A DNA stretch of 64,000 nucleotides from contig NZ_JAHKQE010000028.1 of the NCBI RefSeq assembly GCF_018860855.1, positions 124,001 to 188,000 of the forward strand. Direction: 5' to 3'. Origin of the DNA: Amphritea atlantica. GTDB lineage: Bacteria > Pseudomonadota > Gammaproteobacteria > Pseudomonadales > Balneatricaceae. A program made the position numbers and the translations under genes. The notes below the pieces were generated by a model. The model made no database searches. It saw nothing but the letters and a program-made list of their open reading frames with translations, and was not told the DNA's origin. Below are positions 36,468 through 45,795 of this stretch, in pieces; positions within the stretch are counted from its first letter, which is position 1; each line of letters begins with the position of its first letter.

Positions 36468-36488
36468 AGAGCGCTGAGGCGCTCTTTT
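36468..36488 (+). terminator. Terminator after thrH
   Basis: GAGCGC-TGAG-GCGCTC followed by four Ts, 16 bases before the next start codon. Confidence 0.7.
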
Positions 36489-36503
36489 GCCTTTGTTGGT
36501 GCG

Positions 36504-37256
36504 ATGCGACTAGATAAATTTATCTGTAAAAGTAGCGAATATTCGTTGCCCGAGGCGTTAGCGTTAATCGAGCAGCGACGGCTTGTGGTCAATGATCAGG
36601 TTGTCACTGAGGCGTCCCATCAGGTACACCAAAACAATGTTGTCACGTTGGATGCTCAACGTTTAATACCGCGGCCGTTCCGTTATTTTTTATTGCATAA
36701 ACCGATCGATATGATCTGTTCAAATATCGATGAGCAGTATCCGTCTGTGTTTAACCTTTTGACGGTTAATCGCCCAAGTGAGCTGCATATCGCTGGCCGT
36801 TTGGATGCCGATACCACCGGCTTGGTACTGATTACCGATGATGGGCATTGGTCTTATAGACTCACATCGCCTAAACATCAGTGTGAAAAAGTGTATAAAG
36901 TAGAGCTAACGCGGCCGCTGTCTGCTGATGCAGCGCAACGCTTTCAGTCTGGCATTTTGCTGCAAGGAGAGGCCGCACTAACGCGACCGGCGAGGTTGCA
37001 GGTCATTGATCCTTACTATGTGTATCTAACCCTCACTGAGGGGCGCTTTCATCAGGTTAAGCGGATGTTTGCCGCGATCGGTAATCGGGTGAAGGCGTTA
37101 CATCGTCAGCAGATTGGTAGCCTATCGTTGGATGTGAAGCTGGGTGATTGGCGCAGCTTAACGACAGCAGAAGTTAAATCCTTGGCAGGGGATAATGAGA
37201 GCCAGAGTATAGCGATTACCGATGCCGCTAATCCGACTAACACACCTTATTCGTAG
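36504..37256 (+). CDS. RsuA-family rRNA pseudouridine synthase
   Basis: A 250-residue RNA-modifying enzyme. An N-terminal S4-like RNA-binding domain (about 1-60, MRLDKFICKSS...ALALIEQRRLVVND) precedes the catalytic domain, whose active-site Asp is in GRLDADTTGLVLITDDG (about residue 100). The block EGRFHQVKRMFAAIGNRVKALHR is characteristic of RsuA/RluE/RluF. RsuA (16S U516) is the most likely member, but RluF-type enzymes are not excluded. The gene continues into the Rho-like gene after 17 bases. Confidence 0.88.
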   Translation: MRLDKFICKSSEYSLPEALALIEQRRLVVNDQVVTEASHQVHQNNVVTLDAQRLIPRPFRYFLLHKPIDMICSNIDEQYPSVFNLLTVNRPSELHIAGRLDADTTGLVLITDDGHWSYRLTSPKHQCEKVYKVELTRPLSADAAQRFQSGILLQGEAALTRPARLQVIDPYYVYLTLTEGRFHQVKRMFAAIGNRVKALHRQQIGSLSLDVKLGDWRSLTTAEVKSLAGDNESQSIAITDAANPTNTPYS

Positions 37257-37273
37257 AGTTATAGATTGAGACC

Positions 37274-38221
37274 ATGACGAGAAAAACATTAAGTTTAAAG
37301 GTTAAAAAAGATAGCGCCGCGGATAAAGTAAGCGATGATCCGTTTGAGGCTGACCCGCAAAAGCGTTTTTTAAATGGGGTGGCGATTCATCCGACTCCCT
37401 GTATTCGCCTTGAAGCCGGTTCTTCAGAATTATCTATGCGGGCCATGGATTTGATCACGCCCATCGGTATGGGGCAGCGAGGGTTGGTGGTTGCACCACC
37501 AGGCTCGGGTAAATCGACGCTGCTAAAGCATATTTGCCAATCAGTCGGGACGGCCTATCCTGAGATCAAACTTTATGCGTTATTGATTGATGAGCGGCCA
37601 GAAGAGGTTACCGACTTTAAGCGCAGTGTGACCGCCGAAGTGCATGCCTCATCGTCGGATGAAAGTTATGCTCAGCATGTGCGCGTGGCGAATGAGTTGC
37701 TGAATAAGGCGCGTCGGGAAGCCGGTGAGGGTCATGATGTGATGATCGTCATTGACTCACTCACCCGGCTGTCTCGGGTTCATAATGCCGAGCAAAAAAG
37801 TAGTGGTCGTACGATGTCGGGCGGCGTCGATGCGCGCGCATTAGAAATACCGCGTAAGCTATTCGGTGCCGCGAGAAAAATCGAAAACGGTGGTTCACTG
37901 ACGATTTTGGCAACCATCCTCGTGGATACCGGTAGTCGGATGGATCAGGTCATCTTTGAAGAGTTCAAAGGCACCGGTAATATGGAAGTCGTTTTGTCGC
38001 GGGAGATTGCCAATTATCGTATTTTCCCCGCGCTGGATATTGCTAAAAGTAGCACCCGTCGAGAAGAGCTGCTGTTGGATGCGAAAGACATCGCTAAGAT
38101 TCGCACGTTGCGCCGCTCACTGACCAACCTTAAACCGATTGAAGGGGCGAGACGCTTAGTTGAGCTATTGGAAACATACCCAACCAATGCCGAGCTTTTA
38201 AATGCAATGGTGACGGATTAG
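37274..38221 (+). CDS. Rho-factor paralogue lacking the N-terminal RNA-binding domain
   Basis: A 315-residue ATPase matching the C-terminal motor domain of transcription terminator Rho. Walker A is APPGSGKST (74-82), with the LLIDERPEEVTDF block next, then Walker B MIVIDSLTRLSR, the Q-loop region SGRTMSGGVDARALEIPRK, and FEEFKGTGNMEVVLSREIANYRIFPALDI through the arginine-finger segment STRREELL. Rho proper is about 420 residues with an RNA-binding N-terminal domain of about 130. Here only a Lys-rich 30-residue leader precedes the motor. It is not a 5' truncation by mutation, because it has its own ATG. It is likely a second Rho-like protein. Function is unknown; a regulator or partner of Rho is inferred. 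Confidence 0.85.
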   Translation: MTRKTLSLKVKKDSAADKVSDDPFEADPQKRFLNGVAIHPTPCIRLEAGSSELSMRAMDLITPIGMGQRGLVVAPPGSGKSTLLKHICQSVGTAYPEIKLYALLIDERPEEVTDFKRSVTAEVHASSSDESYAQHVRVANELLNKARREAGEGHDVMIVIDSLTRLSRVHNAEQKSSGRTMSGGVDARALEIPRKLFGAARKIENGGSLTILATILVDTGSRMDQVIFEEFKGTGNMEVVLSREIANYRIFPALDIAKSSTRREELLLDAKDIAKIRTLRRSLTNLKPIEGARRLVELLETYPTNAELLNAMVTD

Positions 38222-38250
38222 CACTGACGTGATCGTTACCCAAAAATGAG

Positions 38251-38276
38251 AAAGAGCGCGAAGGAGCTCTTTTTTT
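38251..38276 (+). terminator. Terminator after the Rho-like gene
   Basis: AGAGC-N6..7-GCTCT followed by seven Ts, 30 bases after the stop codon. Confidence 0.8.
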
Positions 38277-38476
38277 GTCGAAGGCTTTAGGAAAAGCTTT
38301 AGAAAGGATAGGCACTTTTTGGTTTTGTCTAATCACGTAGATGGGAAGCACGCCTCTGTGGTTTATTAACAATTGGCAACTTTAGTATGTAATTTTGGCT
38401 AGGTCATACATCTTTTTGGGGGGCAATCAGAAAATGTCCCCCCTCAACTCAATAAATAACGACAGAGTAGAAGCCG

Positions 38477-40078
38477 TTATTCAACCATCCTGAACTGCCC
38501 ACCAGAGTTGGTGCAGGCCTGCTTTACTTGCTCTGGCTCGGAGCCGTAAAGATAATCATGCGTCTTAGTTTTCCCGATGGCACTCTGGTGGCTGCAAATG
38601 GCCTGTCGGGAAGTATGATCACAGCTGGCTATTACCTTGTTTGTGCCCTGGGAGCACTGGCTCCTGAACTGATCAGCTTTCGTCCGGCTGTAAAGTGTAT
38701 AATCGATGCAAATGAATGAACCAGGATCATAGCAACTTAACTGGAATATGCCTTTATCGCCTTTATCGTCCGCTGATATGGTTTGCCCTTGCCCAGCCGG
38801 TGCAAGCTTCTGTTTCAGCGTATTAAGGTTCTGGCCGTCTCCGCCGACGAGTACATCCTTTGCAAAGGCATTGCCTATATCCACTTTCTTTGTATCTGAA
38901 ATCCCCGCGCTACCGATCACTGCCAACCCGGCCCCCAAAGCAATAAGCTTGCCAAAATCCGGAGTCGAACTATCTTCACCATCATGAATCAACTTGTCAC
39001 CGGAATAAATTCTAGTGAAATTCCGAACCCGGTCTCCTATTTCGGCCATTGATCGTACCCTGAAAGCCCCTTCACGCTTATTGTTAATGTAGGTTCCGGT
39101 GTAGCTCTCATTGAAGTAGTGTTGGCTGACATGGGCACCGTATACCTGTCCGTGAAATTTACCTTCCTTCCAATATCCAACTGACAGCTCGTCGATGCTA
39201 TTAGTCCAGGCTCCGGGCCCATTCAGCGTTCCATCAACATAATTACCTATCCAGGTATTCCAGACCTTTCCGTCATCGAAAGGTTTAAGTAGCTGCCTAG
39301 CGCCAAAGCCCTCAAAAGTCCCATTTTTGTACTCACCAATAGATCTGACGATCATAAGGTTAGTGTAGCCCCAGATGTTTATGCCAAAACCGTTTATTTC
39401 CCCGTCTTTAAAATCACCGTATCGGTGCCATTGGTAACCATCCTTTCTTACTGTAGTCGTCAACAGGCGAGCAGTGCGATCCTTACTGGGGACTTCTCCC
39501 ATCTGAATAAGCTTCATGTTATCTTCAAGGAGCATAGTGAACACACCCTCAATCATTACCCCCTGATCAAAACGCCCGACAAAATGTGCGCTCAGTTTTT
39601 CATCAACGGCTTCACCAATCCCGTGAGCCAGCCCATCGAAACATTCGCCTTGCACGAAGCGCCAGTCAAACTGATCCTTATTCACTTCGTCAGTTACTGC
39701 ATAAGCACCATTATCTACCAGGTCACACCCCCTCACTGAACCGATATGAGGGTAACGGGCTGCCACCGCTGCATCATACCCAGCACGGGCTAGATTTATC
39801 ATCTCCATCATAGTTTGTTTGTTAAAACGGTCTTGGAAATAACTGATGATGGCCTCATTGCGTGGGTCAAAGACAAGGTGGTAGGGAGCATCATGCTTCC
39901 TTTCGGCCATGGCAATGGAGCGAATTTTTTCCTCAAGATTTTTAAGTTCAGGTTCAACTATAAAGGGGTTAGCCCCTTGCTTCTGAAGGTCGGAAACAAA
40001 GTTTTCACGAGTGGTGGAACATCCGCACATTAGTAGTGATGTCATCGATATTAGAGTTATTACATTAATTTTTGACAT
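38477..40078 (-). CDS. Lipoprotein with MORN-like repeats and a cysteine-rich C-terminal domain
   Basis: A 533-residue exported lipoprotein. The signal peptide ends in the lipobox LLMCGC, with lipid-bearing Cys near residue 20. Residues about 205-350 contain MORN-like units (GEYKNGTFEGFGARQL, WIGNYVDGTLNGPGAW, GYWKEGKFHG, TGTYINNKREGAF). The last 90 residues have spaced cysteines (CYDPGSFICIDYT, C-SQGTNKVIASC, C-TNSGGQF) and could form a disulfide-linked domain. No enzyme motif is visible. It is monocistronic and surface anchoring is likely. I do not recognise a named family. Confidence 0.75.
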   Translation of the reverse strand: MSKINVITLISMTSLLMCGCSTTRENFVSDLQKQGANPFIVEPELKNLEEKIRSIAMAERKHDAPYHLVFDPRNEAIISYFQDRFNKQTMMEMINLARAGYDAAVAARYPHIGSVRGCDLVDNGAYAVTDEVNKDQFDWRFVQGECFDGLAHGIGEAVDEKLSAHFVGRFDQGVMIEGVFTMLLEDNMKLIQMGEVPSKDRTARLLTTTVRKDGYQWHRYGDFKDGEINGFGINIWGYTNLMIVRSIGEYKNGTFEGFGARQLLKPFDDGKVWNTWIGNYVDGTLNGPGAWTNSIDELSVGYWKEGKFHGQVYGAHVSQHYFNESYTGTYINNKREGAFRVRSMAEIGDRVRNFTRIYSGDKLIHDGEDSSTPDFGKLIALGAGLAVIGSAGISDTKKVDIGNAFAKDVLVGGDGQNLNTLKQKLAPAGQGQTISADDKGDKGIFQLSCYDPGSFICIDYTLYSRTKADQFRSQCSQGTNKVIASCDHTSRQAICSHQSAIGKTKTHDYLYGSEPEQVKQACTNSGGQFRMVE

Positions 40079-40593
40079 ATTTCCTCCGCTAAAACTACGT
40101 CGTCTGTGTCACGATACTTTCATCTCGGACTAGTCTGCCCAGAAGCTGATCCGCACGCCTGAATTAGGCATTCGAGCTATAAGTTTCAACGGATAGAAAA
40201 AAATTATACCTTTATCTGGCTTTATATCTCAAGAATTACAGGCACAACAGGTTTAGATAGGTATTTCGCCGCCTGGAGGGGTGTGTGATGTCATTACACT
40301 TGATCGACATTTTCAGACAACTAACTTGAAGTTGAAACTTTAGAGGATTAGAAAGGCTCTCTGGGTGTAACATTAGTGGACCTTTGAATAAACCGCTCCT
40401 GCGGCTAGTAACATTAGTATCCGTCCATAATTCGGCTTGGTTAGGGCATATTTTTACGACTAGGCGATGGTGGTTATAGGCATCACGGCGTAGGCACAAA
40501 CATCGATAGCGACAAGACCGTTGATCTATAGCTATCTTGGTTGCTGTTCGATCATCAGTACAAAGTAGGCATTATCTATTATGATGAAGTGCT
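40079..40593. other. Gene-poor spacer of unclear origin
   Basis: About 500 bases between the lipoprotein promoter and the helicase terminator. No credible gene is found. The word TAACATTAGT occurs twice about 45 bases apart, and an open minus-strand reading lacks start-site support. It may be a remnant of a mobile element. Confidence 0.4.
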
Positions 40594-40600
40594 CAAATTG

Positions 40601-40631
40601 AAAAGACTGCTGCTTAAAGCATCAGTCTTTT
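40601..40631. terminator. Bidirectional terminator downstream of the helicase gene
   Basis: AAAAGACTG-C-TGCTT...AAGCA-T-CAGTCTTTT, a nearly complete palindrome with A and T flanks. Confidence 0.8.
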
Positions 40632-40693
40632 GTTTCATGCAGCTAGGAGCCGCTTCTGTTCTATGGCTTTTGTAATCGTTTGTTTATTCTCGC

Positions 40694-42001
40694 TCAACCC
40701 CAGATATGTTTGTTGGGTCTGTTTTCGCCTTTTTCGCCAGGTGATTTTTTACTGGGTGCTTTCACTCGAGCTCTTGAGGGTTTGCTCGACGGCGTTTTAG
40801 GCATCGGTGGTTTACTGGTGCGAACAAAATTTAACACCGAGACTGGTACCTCTTTTCTCACGGCAAAACCATCAATCTCTTTACGCTCAATAATCTGGTC
40901 AAGTCGGCTTTCAATGGCACAAAGGTTTTTAAAATCGCCCATGGCAACAAAAGAGATTGCTTCACCCGTGGCGCCGGCACGACCGGTACGGCCAATACGG
41001 TGGATGTAATCTTCCGGCTTGAAAGGCAGGTCGTAATTCACAACGCGGCTGAGTTCACCAATATCCAAACCCCGAGCGGCAACACCGGTGGCCACTAAGT
41101 ATTTAAGCTTACCCGATTTAAAATCCGCCAGAATTTTCTCACGCATCGCTTGGCTTCGATCACCATGGATAGCTTCCGCGACAATACCGCGCTTCGCCAA
41201 TTGAACCACCAGTTTAGCCGCTGCGTGTTTCTTCTCAATAAAAATTAGCGCCTGATCCCACTGCTGTTCATTAATCAGGTGGCTCAGCAATGCGGATTTG
41301 GTGTCTTTATCGACCGTAATTAACCACTGATTAATGGTGGTGGCCGCTTTAGTTTTGGGTGAAACCGATATCTCAACGGCAGGGCTGGCGACTTTGCTAT
41401 CGGTGAAGCGGTCGGCGATATCGCGAACATCGTCACTCATGGTGGCTGAAAATAGCAGGTTTTGGCGGGCTTCAGGCAAGCGGTCGATAATCTTATTGAT
41501 ATCCCCGACAAAGCCCATATCGACCATGCGGTCGGCTTCATCTAGCACCAATACTTCCAGTTCATCAAAATGCAGCGCCCGTTGGTGGGCCAGATCAAGC
41601 AGGCGGCCTGTGGTCGCCACTAAAATATCCACCCCTTCAATCAGCCGCTCTTTTTGTGGCTCGGGATCCACTCCACCATACACCGCCATCGAGGTGAGGT
41701 TCAGGTGGCGACTGTATTGCGCAACATTGTCCGCCACCTGAATAGCTAATTCCCGTGTTGGCGTAATAATCAGTGCGCGGATGCGTTTACCCCGCAGGGT
41801 ACGTTCTTGATTAAAGCGCTCCAGTATCGGCAGAACAAAGGCTGCGGTTTTGCCGGTGCCGGTTTGGGCGGTGGCAATCAGATCTTTACCAGACAGAATG
41901 ATCGGAATCGCTTGCTTCTGGATCGGTGTAGGGGTGGTATAACCCAGTTCGTTAATGGCGTGTAGAATCGGATCGGATAATCCAAGGTTTGAAAATGGCA
42001 T
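40694..42001 (-). CDS. DEAD-box RNA helicase, RhlE-like
   Basis: ATP-dependent RNA helicase, 435 residues. The motifs appear in order: Q motif region FSNLGLSDPILHAI / TPTPIQKQAIP, motif I AQTGTGKT, Ia PTRELA, motif II VLDEADRM, motif III SATMS, and motif VI HRIGRTGRAG. The C-terminal tail (about 375-435) is Lys/Pro/Ser-rich and probably disordered, as in RhlE. Such helicases act in ribosome assembly and cold-adapted RNA turnover. The 338 bases beyond its start (42002-42339) hold nothing that I can identify. Confidence 0.92.
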   Translation of the reverse strand: MPFSNLGLSDPILHAINELGYTTPTPIQKQAIPIILSGKDLIATAQTGTGKTAAFVLPILERFNQERTLRGKRIRALIITPTRELAIQVADNVAQYSRHLNLTSMAVYGGVDPEPQKERLIEGVDILVATTGRLLDLAHQRALHFDELEVLVLDEADRMVDMGFVGDINKIIDRLPEARQNLLFSATMSDDVRDIADRFTDSKVASPAVEISVSPKTKAATTINQWLITVDKDTKSALLSHLINEQQWDQALIFIEKKHAAAKLVVQLAKRGIVAEAIHGDRSQAMREKILADFKSGKLKYLVATGVAARGLDIGELSRVVNYDLPFKPEDYIHRIGRTGRAGATGEAISFVAMGDFKNLCAIESRLDQIIERKEIDGFAVRKEVPVSVLNFVRTSKPPMPKTPSSKPSRARVKAPSKKSPGEKGENRPNKHIWG

Positions 42002-42339
42002 AGAGGTTCGGATAGCTCGGCAAAGGAGAGTAGAGCGCAGTATAGCTTAAAAGCATGAAGGCTGGTGCGAGTTGTTAGATGTGGCTTCGTCACATGCTAG
42101 AGCGTCGCAGTGCTACTCACTAGAAAAATAACCGTTGTCGTCATGCTGGGACAATTGCGATAGCGTTAAATCCAGTGGGTTACTGGCGTAGCCGTATTGT
42201 AGTCTGTGACGTTGATCGGTCTGTGTCGCTCGAATAGGCATTTATCGGCTAGGCACTTAATCGACCCTGTATATAGCATTGTGTAACAAACCAACACTTT
42301 GTATAGCAATGTAACCACTAGCCAGCAATGCAGCGACGC

Positions 42340-43737
42340 CTAGCCACTGCGTTTACCAATCGTCTCTTCCAACGGCCACAATAGGTTGTTCACCTTATCG
42401 TAAGTCTCTTGATATTCGTCGGCGATTTCTGAATCGGCGACGATACCACCGCCGGCCCAACAATGTATTTCACCCTGTTGGCAAACCAGTGTGCGGATGG
42501 TGATACTGGTGTCGATCTGCCCAGAAAAGCTGAGGTAGCCGATGGAGCCGCAATAGATTGAGCGGCGGTGGGGTTCGAGTTCTTCGATGATTTCCATGGC
42601 GCGAATTTTCGGGGCGCCGGTAATTGAGCCGCCGGGGAAACTCTGCGCTAACAGGTCTATCGGTGTTTTGTTACTGGCGAGTTTGCCGGTGATGGTGCTG
42701 ACGAGGTGATGCACGTTGGCATAGGACTCGACGGCAAAGAGTTTAGGCACGCGGACACTGCCGTGTTCGCATACTTTACTCACATCGTTGCGCATCAGAT
42801 CGACGATCATCAAATTCTCTGAACGATCTTTCTCACTGTCATGCAAGGCCAGTTTAAGCTGTGCATCGAGGGCGGGATTGTTACCCCGTGGTCGGGTGCC
42901 TTTAATGGGTTTGGTTGTGACTCGTGCGTTACGCACCTCAAGAAACTGCTCCGGCGAATGGGATAGGATCGCGCCGTTGGCGGTTTCGATATAGGCCGAA
43001 TAGGGTGTTGGTGCATGTTCTCTTAAACGCTTATAGGCATTCCAAGGATCGCCTTGGTAACGGCTACTGAAGCGCTGAGCAAAGTTCACCTGATAGCAAT
43101 CACCCGAATGAATATAATCGTTTATCCGCGTCAGTGAGGCGTGGTACTCCGCTTCGCTCATATTACTGCTGAAGGGCGTGCTAAGCCGGAAGTCGTCGGC
43201 TTGCACTACCGATTTATCGTTGAGTTGCTGCAGAATTGTGGCTGCCTCGGCCTCATTCACCAGCGGCGTGCTCATTAAGACCGCTGTTTGTAGTTCATGG
43301 TCGACGATGACCGCCCAGCCATAAATGCCGACCTGCATATCGGGTAGATCGATATCGCTGATTGTTTGTTCTGGCAATGATTCTAAGCTGCGCCCTAGAT
43401 CATAGGCGAAATAGCCAAGTAGCCCTCCACAAAAGGGTAGTGCTTTGATCTCTGTTTGTTGAGGGGAAGGGCAGCTTATCTGATAGTGATTAAACAGATT
43501 TTGTAGATGTGTAAAGGGGTTGCCACTCAGTTGCTGTTTTGTTGTCGGGGTACTGATATGGGTTAATTGATCTTGATAGCTTAACTGGGCTGCGGGATCG
43601 GCAGCGATAATGTCATAGCGACCATATTGGCCTGCGGGTTTGCCACTATCAAGAATAACCGGCGCCGGTAGGTGGCGGATACGTTCGAAATAGAGGGTTG
43701 AGTTAGCTAGATAGGAGAGTGGAAAAAGTCTGTACAC
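42340..43737 (-). CDS. pabB: Aminodeoxychorismate synthase component I PabB
   Basis: Makes 4-amino-4-deoxychorismate from chorismate for folate, using ammonia from the PabA glutaminase. It has 465 residues, usual length. The N-terminal half includes FCGGLLGYFAYDLGR. The chorismate-binding half includes GDCYQVNFAQRF, the PIKGTRPRG motif that separates PabB-type enzymes (Lys in place of Ala) from anthranilate synthase, and the metal-binding FPGGSITGAPK and DTSITIRT segments. It is monocistronic and divergent from the hydrolase gene. Confidence 0.93.
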   Translation of the reverse strand: MYRLFPLSYLANSTLYFERIRHLPAPVILDSGKPAGQYGRYDIIAADPAAQLSYQDQLTHISTPTTKQQLSGNPFTHLQNLFNHYQISCPSPQQTEIKALPFCGGLLGYFAYDLGRSLESLPEQTISDIDLPDMQVGIYGWAVIVDHELQTAVLMSTPLVNEAEAATILQQLNDKSVVQADDFRLSTPFSSNMSEAEYHASLTRINDYIHSGDCYQVNFAQRFSSRYQGDPWNAYKRLREHAPTPYSAYIETANGAILSHSPEQFLEVRNARVTTKPIKGTRPRGNNPALDAQLKLALHDSEKDRSENLMIVDLMRNDVSKVCEHGSVRVPKLFAVESYANVHHLVSTITGKLASNKTPIDLLAQSFPGGSITGAPKIRAMEIIEELEPHRRSIYCGSIGYLSFSGQIDTSITIRTLVCQQGEIHCWAGGGIVADSEIADEYQETYDKVNNLLWPLEETIGKRSG

Positions 43738-44032
43738 CCGAAGAGCCTTTATACTGACCGGTCTTCAGCTAAAACCGGCGGTTGTTATGTCAGCGACTCG
43801 CTATTATTGTGTCGCCGTATAGTTAAACCTAAGCCATTAGACTCAGGCATTAAGACGGTGAGTCCCCGACATGTCAGGTCAGTGGTTGATATCGATTGTA
43901 ACGGGACGTGGTGATGAAAGCGAGATGCACAGGTTTTTTTGTCAGTCGCAGGCATTATGAGCGACAACAGGATATTATTCATATTTTTCATAGCACTTAT
44001 TACCGCATAGCCAAGAGCAGTTAGATAGAACG

Positions 44033-44896
44033 ATGATGAAGCACCCGTATAAGATCAGTTCGCAGCAATTTAATCTTCCCGATCAACAGATCAGTTATCA
44101 GCTATACCGCAAAGCGTATGAGGGTAAGCCGCGTCGTTTGGTCATGTTGCACGGTGCCGGTGTGGCCGGTCAAGATACCTGGGCCGCCATCGCGATGCTG
44201 GTGAATCAGTGGGATGAAATCTTGATACCTGATCAGCGTGGTACGGGCAACACCCGTTACCCCAATGGCGAAGAGTATGCATTTACCGTGACTGAGCTGG
44301 TAAATGATATTGGGTCACTGGTGGATCACCTTGGGTGGTGGCAGTTTGATTTAGCGGGTTACTCGATGGGCGGCATGGTGGCCTTAATCTATAAGCAGCG
44401 TTATCACGATCGAGTACAGAAACAGTATTTGTTAGAAGCAGCGGTATTGGATCGGCCTAGCTGGGAATCAACGGTTGATCTACGCCATCAGTTTAGTGCG
44501 GCAGCAGAGCAGCTTAAACAAGATCAGGCGGAAACCGGTATTAAAGCCTTTTTAGATACCATTTCACCGAACCGAAAAATCACGCCACAGGCTGAGTTGT
44601 TGACAATCCAGCGCCTTGGCGCTCGTCCGATAGGTTTTGCCAACGCTTTGAACTGTGTGACCGAAACGATTAATTCGATTGATCGAGAGGCATTAGTCGC
44701 TGCCCAAGGCGATGTAACCAGTTTTATCGGGGGTCAGAGTGTTGATCTGATGCATCAGTATCAGCGGGATTTGGCTGAGCGACTGCCTAATTGGCACTAT
44801 TTTATGGTACCCGGTACGGATCATTCGTTGCCTTTTCAGAAGCCTCGTCAAATAGCGCGGATCATGGACGCTGAGTTACTCCGTTTTCTGGCCTGA
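44033..44896 (+). CDS. Alpha/beta hydrolase
   Basis: A 287-residue cytoplasmic hydrolase. The oxyanion motif is MLHGAG (about 38-43), the nucleophile is S111 in AGYSMGGMV, and the catalytic His is in GTDHSLPF near the C terminus. No lid-specific signature lets me name the substrate. There is a double ATG at the start; the second is equally possible. It is monocistronic with its own terminator. Confidence 0.85.
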   Translation: MMKHPYKISSQQFNLPDQQISYQLYRKAYEGKPRRLVMLHGAGVAGQDTWAAIAMLVNQWDEILIPDQRGTGNTRYPNGEEYAFTVTELVNDIGSLVDHLGWWQFDLAGYSMGGMVALIYKQRYHDRVQKQYLLEAAVLDRPSWESTVDLRHQFSAAAEQLKQDQAETGIKAFLDTISPNRKITPQAELLTIQRLGARPIGFANALNCVTETINSIDREALVAAQGDVTSFIGGQSVDLMHQYQRDLAERLPNWHYFMVPGTDHSLPFQKPRQIARIMDAELLRFLA

Positions 44897-44918
44897 TTCA
44901 CACTTATCAACTAGACTG

Positions 44919-44945
44919 AAAGCCTCGTTATACGGGGCTTTTTTA
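44919..44945 (+). terminator. Terminator after the alpha/beta hydrolase
   Basis: AAGCC-T-CG...CG-G-GGCTT stem followed by Ts, 23 bases after the stop codon. Confidence 0.8.
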
Positions 44946-45014
44946 TGTCTGATTGTTACCTAGGACATACCCCTATACTTTTGTAGTATGTTGACAGTTT
45001 CGCCGTTAATATTG

Positions 45015-45070
45015 TTGACGCTAGGATTTCAGGTCTGTATTGTTACCGAATTCACGAGATTGTCGACAAT
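45015..45070 (+). promoter_or_regulatory. prp promoter and palindromic operator
   Basis: TTGACG (45015-45020) and TATTGT (45038-45043) are separated by 17 bases. The perfect palindrome ATTGTCGACAAT at 45059-45070 lies just downstream of the predicted start point, a position suited to repression by the GntR protein encoded next. Confidence 0.55.
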
Positions 45071-45087
45071 CCAATAAGAAGGTTGTA

Positions 45088-45792
45088 ATGGCAGAAATTA
45101 TAGAATTAACCGATAGCACAACTGAAGTGCGGACTCTGGCAGACAGAGTCAGCGGCCAGTTGATCACTGCGATTGTACGTGGTGACATCCCGCCAGGCCA
45201 GAAGATCAGCGAGCCTGAATTAGCGCGTACTTACGGCATCAGCCGTGGGCCTTTGCGGGAAGCGATTCGTCAACTTGAAGGGCTGCGGTTAGTGGTTCGG
45301 ATTCCCCATGTCGGGGCGCGCGTTGTCTCACTGACACCTGAAGAGTTGGTTGAAATCTATCGTATTCGTGAAGCACTCGAAGGCATGGCTTGCCGACTGG
45401 CGGCGGATAATATGTCGACAGATGAGATTAACAGCCTGCGCGAGTTGCTCTATCAGCACGAAAAAAATATTCAAGAGATCGATGGTCGAGCCTACTTTCA
45501 GAAAGAGGGCGACCTTGATTTTCACTATCGGATTGTTCAATCCAGCAAAAATACTAAGCTATTTGAACTACTCGGTGGCGAGCTTTATCACCTGGTACGT
45601 ATGTACCGTTATCAATTCAGCGTTTCTAAATCACGTCCACAGCGCGCCCTTAAAGAACACCATCGTATCCTTGATGCGATAGAAGAGAGGGATGGAGAGC
45701 TAGCGGAGCTGCTGATGCGCCGACATATCGGTCGGGCACGCCGCAACATTGAAGAACGTCTGAATCCAGCGAACAAAGAAGAGAGGGAGTAA
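45088..45792 (+). CDS. GntR/FadR-family regulator of the prp operon
   Basis: A 234-residue regulator. The winged helix (about 20-80) contains ISEPELARTYGISRGPLREAIRQLEGLRLV, the GntR signature. The C-terminal FCD-type helical ligand domain carries metal-binding histidines (DFHYRIV, EHHRIL, RRHIGRA). The ATG at 45088 has AAGAAGG upstream; a longer reading adds 16 unlikely residues. It is the first gene before prpB (3-base spacing). In Pseudomonas-type clusters this gene controls propionate use, with 2-methylcitrate as a likely effector. Confidence 0.92.
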   Translation: MAEIIELTDSTTEVRTLADRVSGQLITAIVRGDIPPGQKISEPELARTYGISRGPLREAIRQLEGLRLVVRIPHVGARVVSLTPEELVEIYRIREALEGMACRLAADNMSTDEINSLRELLYQHEKNIQEIDGRAYFQKEGDLDFHYRIVQSSKNTKLFELLGGELYHLVRMYRYQFSVSKSRPQRALKEHHRILDAIEERDGELAELLMRRHIGRARRNIEERLNPANKEERE

Positions 45793-45795
45793 CCC

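Noticed and set aside
40236-40499. Open reading of 87 codons on the minus strand
   Set aside because: No start-site support and no recognisable domain; noted only as part of an unexplained spacer.
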